Shown: one piece after another, positions 1-4,827 of the stretch
How positions within the stretch are numbered: the stretch's first letter is position 1
Layout of the letters: the number at the start of each line of letters is the position of its first letter
NCBI GenBank assembly: GCA_002418465.1
Contig: DIEE01000229.1
Span: 1 to 6,587 of the forward strand
Source: Pseudomonas sp. UBA5782
GTDB lineage: Bacteria; Pseudomonadota; Gammaproteobacteria; Pseudomonadales; Pseudomonadaceae
Reading direction: 5' to 3'
Length of the DNA stretch: 6,587 bases
Translations under genes and position numbers: made by a program
Notes under the pieces: model-generated
Databases searched by the model: none
What the model was told of the DNA's origin: nothing
The model's input: the letters and a program-made list of their open reading frames with translations, nothing else

Positions 1-39
1 CCTGCCGGAAACCAGCCCATGCACGCCGCGGCGCGCCAT
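1..39 (-). CDS. acyP: Acylphosphatase, N-terminal fragment (cut by window edge)
   Basis: Only the first 13 codons are in the window, reading MARRGVHGLVSGR from an ATG at 39. Small acylphosphatases (about 90 residues, hydrolysing acyl phosphates in the cytoplasm) begin with a short beta strand followed by V-x-G-R-V-Q-G-V-x-F-R, whose arginine belongs to the phosphate-binding site. The visible LVSGR at residues 9-13 fits the first half of that motif, and the fragment ends exactly where VQGVGFR would be expected. The start lies two bases after the stop of the thioredoxin-like lipoprotein gene, so the two are probably co-transcribed. The upstream GGGGG-containing stretch is a poor ribosome binding site. 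From memory, P. aeruginosa also has an acylphosphatase gene next to this thioredoxin gene. The identification rests on 13 residues plus context and is therefore tentative. Confidence 0.6.
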   Translation of the reverse strand, partial: MARRGVHGLVSGR

Positions 40-41
40 GC

Positions 42-509
42 TCAGGCCCCCGCCCGCAGCGCCGCCAGGCGTTCGCGCAGGCCGGCAGCGGTCTGCTCGC
101 CGAGCAGCCGTTCGCGCAGCTTGCCTTGCGGATCGACGATGAACGTGGCCGGCAACGCCTCGCTGCGCGGCAGGGCGAAGCGCTCGGCGGGGTCCTGGGC
201 GAGCACGGCGAAGCGGATACCCATGTCCTCCGCTGCCTTGCTCAGCTCCTGCGCCTGCAGGCCGTCGAAATTGACGCCGATGACCTTGCCGCCCTCGGCG
301 GCCAGTTCTCTGGAAAGCTGGTTGAGCTGCGGGATCTCGGTGCGACAGGGGCCGCACCATTCGGCCCAGTAGTTGATGACCAACCACTGGCCTTCGAGAC
401 TGGCAGCCGTTACCTTCTGCCCATGCTGGTCGACCCCCAGATCACCGCCACAGCCGCCGAGCAGCAGGCACGCCAGCAGCCCCATGACCAGTCGGAGTTG
501 CGTTCCCAT
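42..509 (-). CDS. TlpA/ResA-like thioredoxin-fold lipoprotein
   Basis: This 155-residue protein is predicted to be exported and lipid-anchored. A short basic N-terminus and hydrophobic stretch (residues 5-17) end in a lipobox LGGC, with the acylated cysteine at C20 and no Asp at +2. The mature part is a thioredoxin fold with the redox motif WCGPC at 51-55 and the cis-proline motif LPATF at 119-123 (P120), followed by the usual IVDPQGK strand-turn. This is the TlpA/ResA/DsbE pattern, so it probably acts as a periplasm-facing thiol-disulfide reductase. Its electron donor and substrate cannot be read from the sequence, and no cytochrome c maturation genes are nearby. The ATG at 509 is preceded by GAGGA about 8 bases upstream, which supports this start. 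The gene is divergent from the PilZ-like gene and lies just upstream of the putative acylphosphatase. Confidence 0.9.
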   Translation of the reverse strand: MGTQLRLVMGLLACLLLGGCGGDLGVDQHGQKVTAASLEGQWLVINYWAEWCGPCRTEIPQLNQLSRELAAEGGKVIGVNFDGLQAQELSKAAEDMGIRFAVLAQDPAERFALPRSEALPATFIVDPQGKLRERLLGEQTAAGLRERLAALRAGA

Positions 510-538
510 GCTTTCGATCCTCGTGCAAGCAGGTTGAT

Positions 539-1939
539 ATGATTCTGGATGCCTTGCGCCTGGGTGTGACGGACATCGATGGCGAGCCGGCCGCGCCTCT
601 CACCGAGTTGAACGCGCTATTGCTGCAAGCCCGCCAGCAGCCGCTGGAAGTCGGTCTGCAGGAGACCCTGAGGCTGCTGTTCCGCCTAAATCGCAGCGCC
701 ACGACCTTACTTGAAAGACAGCGCGCGCTGCAAAGCTTCAGCGACGAGTTCCGTCATTACGCGAAGGCCGTGTCGCCGCTGCGGCCGCTGCCTCCCTTGT
801 TCCTGCGCCTGTGCGCGGAGCTGGCGGTGGGCTTCAAGCGACTGTTGCTGCAGATCATCCAGGGCCGCTCGCCGTCGCGCCCGCACCTCGCCTGGTGCCT
901 GTACATGGCGCTGTATTTCACCGCCCAGTGCCTGCTGCGCCATTACCAGCTGTATCAGGAGCCGCCGCCGGAGCTGTGGCGCGATTGCCACCTGCTGTTC
1001 TGGATCGGCGAGCAGCAGGCCTGCCTCGACGAACCGGTGGCGGCGGCTTTCCAGCCCACCCCCGCGAGCACGCCAGCCGGGCTCTACCAGCAGGTGTTGC
1101 TGCTGGCGCTGAGCAACCCGTTCCATCTCGCCGAGGAAGAATGCCTGCTGCTGTTCAACGCCCTGGCGCCGCTCGCCACCCTGCCGCAGGTCCTGCCCTG
1201 GGAACAGGACGACGAGAGCACCGCCGCGGTCATCGACCTCACCCTGGCGCAACCGTCGCTGGCCCCCGGCCAGGACGCCGAGGGCAACCCCAGCTACCTG
1301 CGCCGGCTCGAACTCGGCGCCCTGCTGATCGCGGTGGATGACCCCGCACCGCTGCGCAGCGGCGCCGAGCATCGGTTGCTGGAACGGGTAAAGCAGCACT
1401 GGCTCGGTCGCGAGCAGCGCCGTCATGCGCGCGCCGAGGAGGCCGGCGACTGCAACCTGCTGATCGGCCTGCAGTCGATCCATGCGCATCTGCTGGAGCA
1501 ACGCCCGGCGCAATGCGCGGCGCGCCTGGTCGACAGTAGCGCCGGCGGCGCCCGGCTGCTCTGCGCTGCCGGGCTGGGCACACAGTTCCCGGTCGGGCAA
1601 CTGGTGTTGCTGCTCAACGGCACGCCGAGCCTGGTGATGGTGCGCTGGCGTCACCTCAACGCCGAGGGCCTGCACCTCGGCCTGAACACCATGAAGGGCC
1701 TGCCGCGTCCGGTGTGGCTACGCCGCACACCGAGTGGGCAGACCCACTCCGGGCTGCTGCAGAGCAGCTCGACCGCGGATGGCTGGGAACACGGGCTGTG
1801 GCTGCCGCGCGACGCCTTCGCCGAAGGTGAGACGCTGTGGCTGCAACTGAGCGGGATGAACAGCCAGACCGAAGTCCAGCTGACCCCGGCCAATCTCGGC
1901 AGCACCACGGTCAGTCGCCACCCGCTCAAGCTGCGCTGA
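539..1939 (+). CDS. PilZ-like domain protein of about 466 residues, function unknown
   Basis: This is a soluble 466-residue protein without signal peptide or membrane segments. Residues 1-300 are leucine-rich and apparently helical, and I recognise no named domain there. Residues about 323-395 resemble a PilZ barrel. They contain D332-x-S334-x-x-G337, the D/N-x-S-x-x-G half of the c-di-GMP motif, then a strand ending VMVRW (366-370), then GLHLGLN (377-383), like the closing strands of PilZ domains. The RxxxR half is not where expected. The only candidate is R291-x-x-x-R295, about 37 residues before D332, farther than in canonical PilZ proteins, so ligand binding is doubtful. Residues 396-466 form a Thr/Ser-rich tail. 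The ATG at 539 has a modest AGG 5 bases upstream. Codons 50-60 contain an unusual cluster of rare codons. The gene ends inside a hairpin shared with convergent yihY. The reading frame is certain and the PilZ assignment is moderate. Confidence 0.72.
   Translation: MILDALRLGVTDIDGEPAAPLTELNALLLQARQQPLEVGLQETLRLLFRLNRSATTLLERQRALQSFSDEFRHYAKAVSPLRPLPPLFLRLCAELAVGFKRLLLQIIQGRSPSRPHLAWCLYMALYFTAQCLLRHYQLYQEPPPELWRDCHLLFWIGEQQACLDEPVAAAFQPTPASTPAGLYQQVLLLALSNPFHLAEEECLLLFNALAPLATLPQVLPWEQDDESTAAVIDLTLAQPSLAPGQDAEGNPSYLRRLELGALLIAVDDPAPLRSGAEHRLLERVKQHWLGREQRRHARAEEAGDCNLLIGLQSIHAHLLEQRPAQCAARLVDSSAGGARLLCAAGLGTQFPVGQLVLLLNGTPSLVMVRWRHLNAEGLHLGLNTMKGLPRPVWLRRTPSGQTHSGLLQSSSTADGWEHGLWLPRDAFAEGETLWLQLSGMNSQTEVQLTPANLGSTTVSRHPLKLR
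686..718 (+). other. Cluster of rare codons in the PilZ-like gene
   Basis: Codons 50-60 of the PilZ-like gene include CTA (Leu50), AAT (Asn51), TTA (Leu57), CTT (Leu58), GAA (Glu59) and AGA (Arg60). Elsewhere this window almost always uses CTG/CTC for Leu and CGC/CGG for Arg. TTA and AGA are among the rarest codons in Pseudomonas-type genomes. The reading frame and protein remain continuous across the patch, so this is not a frameshift. Confidence 0.55.
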
Positions 1940-1955
1940 GGGTTCGCCTCAGCGC
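1933..1955. terminator. Bidirectional terminator-like hairpin over two convergent stop codons
   Basis: GCGCTGAGG (1933-1941) and CCTCAGCGC (1947-1955) form a perfect 9-bp inverted repeat around a 5-base loop. The left arm contains the TGA of the PilZ-like gene (1937-1939). The right arm contains the complement of the yihY TGA (1949-1951). Only 9 bases separate the two coding regions, so this is the only place for a shared terminator. Neither side has a T-run, so it is not a classical intrinsic terminator. It may instead limit convergent read-through with Rho or protect 3' ends. Confidence 0.6.
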
Positions 1956-3178
1956 CCGCCGCGCGACTCCGGCTGCAGCCAGTCGGCGAGGTTGTCGCCA
2001 AACAGTTCGACCTGCTCGTCCTGCAACCTCGCCAGCGCCTCGCGCAGCGGCGCCAGCCAGTGTTCGCCCGGCTTGTCGGGCAACTGCTCGACGCGCGGCA
2101 GCGGCCAGGGGCTATGACCGATCAACAGGTGCACCGGATAGCTGCCCAGGTCGCGGCAGAGCACCCAGGCACCGCCGCTGGTGCGGCAGACCAGCCGCTG
2201 GCTCTCGAGAAACTCCACCACTTCGACCCATTCGTCCTCAGGCATCGGCCAGCCGGCGCTGCGCATGTCAGTGTGGCGCACCGGGCGGCCGCTCTGCTGG
2301 CGCTGGTGAAACACCCGCAGCGCGCCGAAGGCTGCCAGCAGCCGTGGCACCTCGCGGTTGCGCCACTCGCGCGAAGACGACAGGTTGCACACCAGCTCCG
2401 CGCCGAGCAGCACGATCATCCACGACAGGTAGATCCACAGCAGGAACAGCGGCACCGTGGCGAAGGCGCCGTAGATCAGTTGATAGCCGGGAAAGAAGCC
2501 GACATAGAAGCTGAACGCCTTCTTCGCTGCCTCGAACAGCACCGCGGCGAACACCCCGCCGACCAGCGCATGACCCAGCGGCACGCGGGTGTTCGGTACC
2601 GCCGCGTAGAGCAGGGTGAAGGCCGCCACGCTGAGCAGCAGCGGCATGTACTTGAGCAATGTGCCGGCACCGATCAGCGGATGCGGGCCACTGATGAGCG
2701 ACAGCGAGGCGATATAGGTGCTCAGGGCGAAACCGGCGCCGAGCAGCAACGGCCCGAGGCTGAGAATCGCCCAGTAGATGAGGAAGCTGGTGATCCCCCG
2801 GCGCGGCTGGTGCACGCGCCAGATGGTGTTGAACACCTTCTCGATGGTCAGCAGCATCAGCAGCGCGGTGATCAGCAGGAAGGCGATACCGACCCAGGTC
2901 AGCTGGCGCGCCTGCACGGTGAACAGGCGCAGGTATTCCTCGATGGCGCTGCCGGTGGTGGGCACGAAGTTGCGGAAGATGAAGCTCTGGATCAGCTCGC
3001 CCATGTTCTGGAACGCCGGCACCGCCGAGAGCATGGCGAAGGTCACCGTCATCATCGGCACCACCGCGAACAGCGTGGTGTAGGTCAGCGCCGCGGCATT
3101 GCTCGGTCCCTGGTCGGCGAGAAAGCGCCGAAACAGGAATCGCCAGAAATCGACGGTATCGATGAAGCGCGTGCGCAT
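1949..3178 (-). CDS. yihY: YihY/BrkB-family inner-membrane protein (UPF0761), long C-terminal form
   Basis: This 409-residue polytopic protein belongs to the YihY/BrkB family (Virul_fac_BrkB). Members were once misnamed ribonuclease BN, but true RNase BN is the unrelated ElaC/Rbn protein. About six hydrophobic segments lie near residues 31-53, 95-116, 130-157, 176-195, 199-222 and 237-262. Family-typical stretches include the N-terminal AAALTYTTLFAVVP (28-41) and LLWIYLSWMIVLLGAEL (246-262). Residues about 265-409 are hydrophilic and presumably cytoplasmic. This is an extension absent from the roughly 290-residue E. coli YihY, and its composition suggests a small helical or winged-helix-like domain. 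The frame stays open upstream to 3574, but the ATG at 3178 is chosen because AAAGGAG sits 5 bases before it and the preceding residues lie antisense to arsC and are not family-like. Molecular function is unknown. It converges on the PilZ-like gene. Confidence 0.92.
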   Translation of the reverse strand: MRTRFIDTVDFWRFLFRRFLADQGPSNAAALTYTTLFAVVPMMTVTFAMLSAVPAFQNMGELIQSFIFRNFVPTTGSAIEEYLRLFTVQARQLTWVGIAFLLITALLMLLTIEKVFNTIWRVHQPRRGITSFLIYWAILSLGPLLLGAGFALSTYIASLSLISGPHPLIGAGTLLKYMPLLLSVAAFTLLYAAVPNTRVPLGHALVGGVFAAVLFEAAKKAFSFYVGFFPGYQLIYGAFATVPLFLLWIYLSWMIVLLGAELVCNLSSSREWRNREVPRLLAAFGALRVFHQRQQSGRPVRHTDMRSAGWPMPEDEWVEVVEFLESQRLVCRTSGGAWVLCRDLGSYPVHLLIGHSPWPLPRVEQLPDKPGEHWLAPLREALARLQDEQVELFGDNLADWLQPESRGGR

Positions 3179-3183
3179 CCCCT

Positions 3184-3190
3184 CTCCTTT
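3184..3190 (-). promoter_or_regulatory. Strong ribosome binding site of yihY
   Basis: On the minus strand AAAGGAG occurs 5 bases before the ATG at 3178. It is the best Shine-Dalgarno match in the window, and it decides the start against the longer open frame that runs back to 3574. Confidence 0.8.
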
Positions 3191-3272
3191 GTCCCGGCCT
3201 GTCGCCGGCTTGCATGGGCCGCCGCGCTGCGACGGAGACGCCGCGCAGGCTCCGGAGCGGCGCCGAGGCGAG

Positions 3273-3278
3273 TAGAAT
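3273..3278 (+). promoter_or_regulatory. Candidate -10 element of the arsC-wrbA-DUF2069 operon
   Basis: TAGAAT differs from the sigma-70 consensus TATAAT at one base. It lies 32 bases before the arsC ATG in an otherwise very GC-rich 132-bp divergent intergenic region (3179-3310). No good -35 (TTGACA-like) is visible 16-18 bases upstream, where the sequence is CTCCGG-like with a perfect CTCCGGAG palindrome at 3250-3257. The promoter may therefore be weak or activator-dependent. The same region must hold the yihY promoter on the other strand, for which I see no clear element. Confidence 0.4.
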
Positions 3279-3310
3279 AGCCGCCACCTCACGCAAGATG
3301 CGATCCGCAA

Positions 3311-3664
3311 ATGACCGATCTGATCCTCTACCACAACCCCCGCTGCTCGAAATCCCGCGGCGCGCTGGAGTTGCTCGAAGCGCGCGGCCTCTCGCCGATG
3401 CTCGTGCGTTACCTGGAAACACCGCTGACCGCCGCCGAGATCGAGGCGCTGCTGGGCAAGCTCGGCATCGGCGCGCGCCAGCTGCTGCGCCGCGGCGAAG
3501 ACGAATACACCGCCCTCGGCCTGGCCGACGAAGGGCTCGGCGAAGCCCAACTCATCGAGGCGATGGCCAGCCATCCGAAGCTGATCGAGCGGCCGATCCT
3601 GGTGGTCGGCGACAAGGCGGTGATCGGCCGTCCGCCGGAAAAGATCCTGGAGCTGCTGGCATGA
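3311..3664 (+). CDS. arsC: ArsC-family reductase (YfgD-like, glutaredoxin-type arsenate reductase family)
   Basis: This 117-residue cytoplasmic thioredoxin-fold protein opens with ILYHNPRCSKSR, placing the catalytic cysteine at C12. The three arginines that bind the oxyanion in E. coli ArsC (R60, R94, R107) are all present at the same numbers, within LLRRGED, IERPI and IGRPP. Length and sequence are closer to E. coli YfgD (about 119 residues) than to plasmid ArsC (about 141). The family reduces arsenate to arsenite using glutathione/glutaredoxin, but physiological substrates of the YfgD branch are not established. There is no arsR, arsB or acr3 here, so this is not a resistance operon. The ATG at 3311 has no convincing Shine-Dalgarno sequence. 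It is nonetheless the only start consistent with the family N-terminus. The stop overlaps the wrbA start (ATGA at 3661-3664), indicating translational coupling. Confidence 0.9.
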   Translation: MTDLILYHNPRCSKSRGALELLEARGLSPMLVRYLETPLTAAEIEALLGKLGIGARQLLRRGEDEYTALGLADEGLGEAQLIEAMASHPKLIERPILVVGDKAVIGRPPEKILELLA

Positions 3665-4257
3665 GCGCGCCCTACGTTCTGGTGTTGTATTACAGCCGCC
3701 ACGGCGCCACCGCCGAAATGGCCCGGCTGATCGCCCGCGGCGTCGAGCAGGCCGGCCTGGAGGCGCGCCTGCGTACCGTGCCGGCGGTTTCCAGCGAGTG
3801 CGAAGCCGTGGCCCCGGCGATTCCTGCCGAAGGCGCGCTCTACGCCAGCCTCGACGACCTCAAGGGGTGTGCCGGCCTGGTGATCGGCAGCCCGACGCGC
3901 TTCGGCAACATGGCCGCGCCGCTGAAGTACTTCCTCGACGGCACCAGCGGCCTGTGGCTGACCGGCGAACTGGTCGGCAAACCGGCGGCGGTGTTCACCT
4001 CCACCGCCAGTCTGCACGGCGGTCAGGAAACCACCCTGCTGTCGATGATGCTGCCGCTGCTGCACCACGGCATGCTCATCTGCGGCCTGCCCTACAGCGA
4101 GGCCGCGCTGGTCGAGACGCGCGGCGGCGGTACGCCGTACGGCGCCAGCCACCACGCCGGTGTCGACGGCAAACGTCCGCTCGACGAACACGAAACGGCC
4201 CTGTGCCGTGCCCTTGGCGAGCGCCTGGCGCGCGCCGCCCAGCGCCTGGAGAACTGA
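3661..4257 (+). CDS. wrbA: WrbA, NAD(P)H:quinone oxidoreductase (flavodoxin-like)
   Basis: This 198-residue flavodoxin-fold protein belongs to the WrbA family, FMN enzymes that carry out two-electron reduction of quinones with NAD(P)H as cytoplasmic, usually tetrameric, proteins. The FMN phosphate loop is YYSRHGAT (10-17). A second flavin loop, GSPTRFGNMAAPLKYFLDGT, runs from 76 to 95. The TSTASLHGGQETT stretch (113-125) and H136 in LLHHGM match the flavin/active-site region of E. coli WrbA. GGTPYGAS follows in the last quarter, as in other WrbA proteins. A good ribosome binding site, CTGGAG, lies inside the arsC 3' end about 8 bases before the ATG. The ATGA overlap couples it to arsC, and the next gene starts one base after its stop. 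The frame remains open upstream through arsC, but those codons are not WrbA-like. Confidence 0.95.
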   Translation: MSAPYVLVLYYSRHGATAEMARLIARGVEQAGLEARLRTVPAVSSECEAVAPAIPAEGALYASLDDLKGCAGLVIGSPTRFGNMAAPLKYFLDGTSGLWLTGELVGKPAAVFTSTASLHGGQETTLLSMMLPLLHHGMLICGLPYSEAALVETRGGGTPYGASHHAGVDGKRPLDEHETALCRALGERLARAAQRLEN

Positions 4258-4258
4258 A

Positions 4259-4672
4259 ATGGCAAAGACGCCAAAACCGCTGCCGGCACTGGAATGGCTG
4301 CAACCACGGATGAAACTGGTGCGCAGTCTGAGCCTGCTCAGCTTCATCGCCCTGGCGCTGCTGATCGTCGGCTGGAACCTGGCCTTCGCCGACTTGCACG
4401 GCGCGCGGGTCGGCGTGGTGCTGGCGATCCAGCTGGTCCCGCTGCTGCTGCTCGCACCGGGCATGCTGATGGGCAGCCCGCGCGCGCATGCGTGGCTGTG
4501 CTTCGTGGTGAACCTGTACTTCATCCAGGGCGTGCTCGCCGCCATCGACCCCTCGCGCGCGCTGTACGGCTGGCTCGAAGCGGTGATCAGCGCCCTGCTG
4601 TTCTGCACCGCGCTGCTCTACACGCGCTGGTGCTTCCAGTACCAGCGCAGGCTGGCGGGCGACGAAGGCTGA
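4259..4672 (+). CDS. DUF2069-family small membrane protein
   Basis: This 137-residue protein has four predicted transmembrane helices, at about 19-42, 50-71, 77-97 and 103-124. It has a short basic cytoplasmic N-terminus and a positively charged tail (RWCFQYQRR, 123-131). The W-N-L motif at the end of helix 1, the helix 2 with LVPLLLLAPG, and the FVVNLYFIQGV segment are as I remember DUF2069 proteins found beside wrbA in Pseudomonas and related genera. No function is known. The ATG at 4259 follows the wrbA stop by one base and has GGAG 7 bases upstream, so it is the third gene of the arsC-wrbA operon. An in-frame ATG at 4160 lies inside wrbA and would add an unrelated hydrophilic leader, so it is not used here. 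The gene converges on hda across the REP-containing region. Confidence 0.87.
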   Translation: MAKTPKPLPALEWLQPRMKLVRSLSLLSFIALALLIVGWNLAFADLHGARVGVVLAIQLVPLLLLAPGMLMGSPRAHAWLCFVVNLYFIQGVLAAIDPSRALYGWLEAVISALLFCTALLYTRWCFQYQRRLAGDEG

Positions 4673-4682
4673 GACAGATAGC

Positions 4683-4711
4683 GTTCACCTGCCCGACATC
4701 GGCAGGCGAAC
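4683..4711 (+). terminator. Terminator-like hairpin after DUF2069
   Basis: The arm at 4683-4693 (GTTCACCTGCC) pairs with 4701-4711 (GGCAGGCGAAC) with one A-C mismatch in 11 positions, around a 7-base loop. The inner CCTGCC/GGCAGG is perfect. It begins 10 bases after the DUF2069 stop, a suitable place for a 3' end of the arsC operon. There is no T-run after it. Its 3' arm overlaps the left REP sequence, so the two structures compete. Confidence 0.45.
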
Positions 4712-4786
4712 AAGTTCGCCCCTACAGAAACACGAGCACGCATGCAGATCTTTTGGGAGCTTTGCGTAGGGGCGAACTTGTTCGCC
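4705..4786. repeat. Inverted pair of REP sequences (REPIN-like element)
   Basis: A perfect 21-bp sequence at 4705-4725 recurs as its exact reverse complement at 4766-4786, separated by 40 bases. Each copy contains its own small palindrome, GGCGAAC-AA-GTTCGCC (4705-4720) and GGCGAAC-TT-GTTCGCC (4771-4786), next to a GTAGGGG head or its complement. This is the form of Pseudomonas REP elements, and two inverted copies at this spacing are what is called a REPIN. It is a non-autonomous repeat thought to be mobilised by RAYT transposases encoded elsewhere in the genome. It lies between two convergent genes, the usual location. No transposase is present here. The transcript could fold either as two small hairpins or as one long 21-bp stem. 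Confidence 0.85.
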
Positions 4787-4796
4787 GGCTTGGCTC

Positions 4797-4809
4797 CTGT
4801 AGGGCGAAC
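4797..4809 (+). repeat. Degenerate third REP head
   Basis: CTGTAGGGCGAAC repeats the head of the right-hand REP copy (GTAGGGGCGAAC) in the same orientation but lacks one G, and the second half of the palindrome is missing. It follows the right REP by 10 bases. It looks like a decayed or truncated copy and suggests that REP sequence has accumulated more than once at this site. Confidence 0.5.
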
Positions 4810-4827
4810 ACGCTGGCGGCGCCCTAC
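4799..4827 (-). terminator. Hairpin at the hda stop codon
   Basis: GTAGGGCG (4799-4806) and CGCCCTAC (4820-4827) form a perfect 8-bp stem with a 13-base loop. The right arm includes the hda stop codon (4824-4826 on the minus strand), and the left arm is the degenerate REP head. It is placed to end hda transcription but has no T-run. The terminator role is inferred from position only. Confidence 0.4.

Noticed and set aside
707..1675. Minus-strand open frame of about 322 codons opposite the PilZ-like gene
   Set aside because: It is rich in Gln, Arg, Ala and Gly with no recognisable motif, as expected for the complement of GC-rich codons. The plus-strand gene has coherent domain features.
3220..3246. 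Direct repeat CGCCGCGC (3220-3227 and 3239-3246) as a regulator binding site
   Set aside because: Eight-base GC-only repeats are expected by chance in DNA this GC-rich, and there is no supporting symmetry or known operator.
2060..3280. Plus-strand open frame of about 406 codons opposite yihY
   Set aside because: It has a low-complexity His/Gln/Arg/Ala composition typical of an antisense shadow. The minus strand encodes a clear six-helix YihY protein with a strong ribosome binding site.
3179..3574. N-terminal extension of yihY by 132 codons
   Set aside because: The extension is antisense to arsC and to the promoter region and does not resemble the YihY family. AAAGGAG sits 5 bases before the ATG at 3178.
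3214..3660. N-terminally extended WrbA reading through arsC in another frame
   Set aside because: The extra residues are Arg/Ala/Pro-rich without homology cues, and the true WrbA start has its own ribosome binding site and family-like first strand. arsC in the other frame has all its catalytic residues.
3311..3664. An arsenic-resistance island
   Set aside because: No arsR, arsB, acr3 or arsH is present. The gene is the short YfgD-like type in a housekeeping operon.
3409..4608. Long minus-strand open frame opposite arsC, wrbA and DUF2069
   Set aside because: It spans three well-supported genes on the other strand and shows no domain. It is open because of GC-biased codons.
4705..4786. A CRISPR array or a transposon end pair
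   Set aside because: There are only two or three copies, inverted rather than direct, with no spacer pattern and no transposase. The internal palindromes and GTAGGG head fit REP elements.
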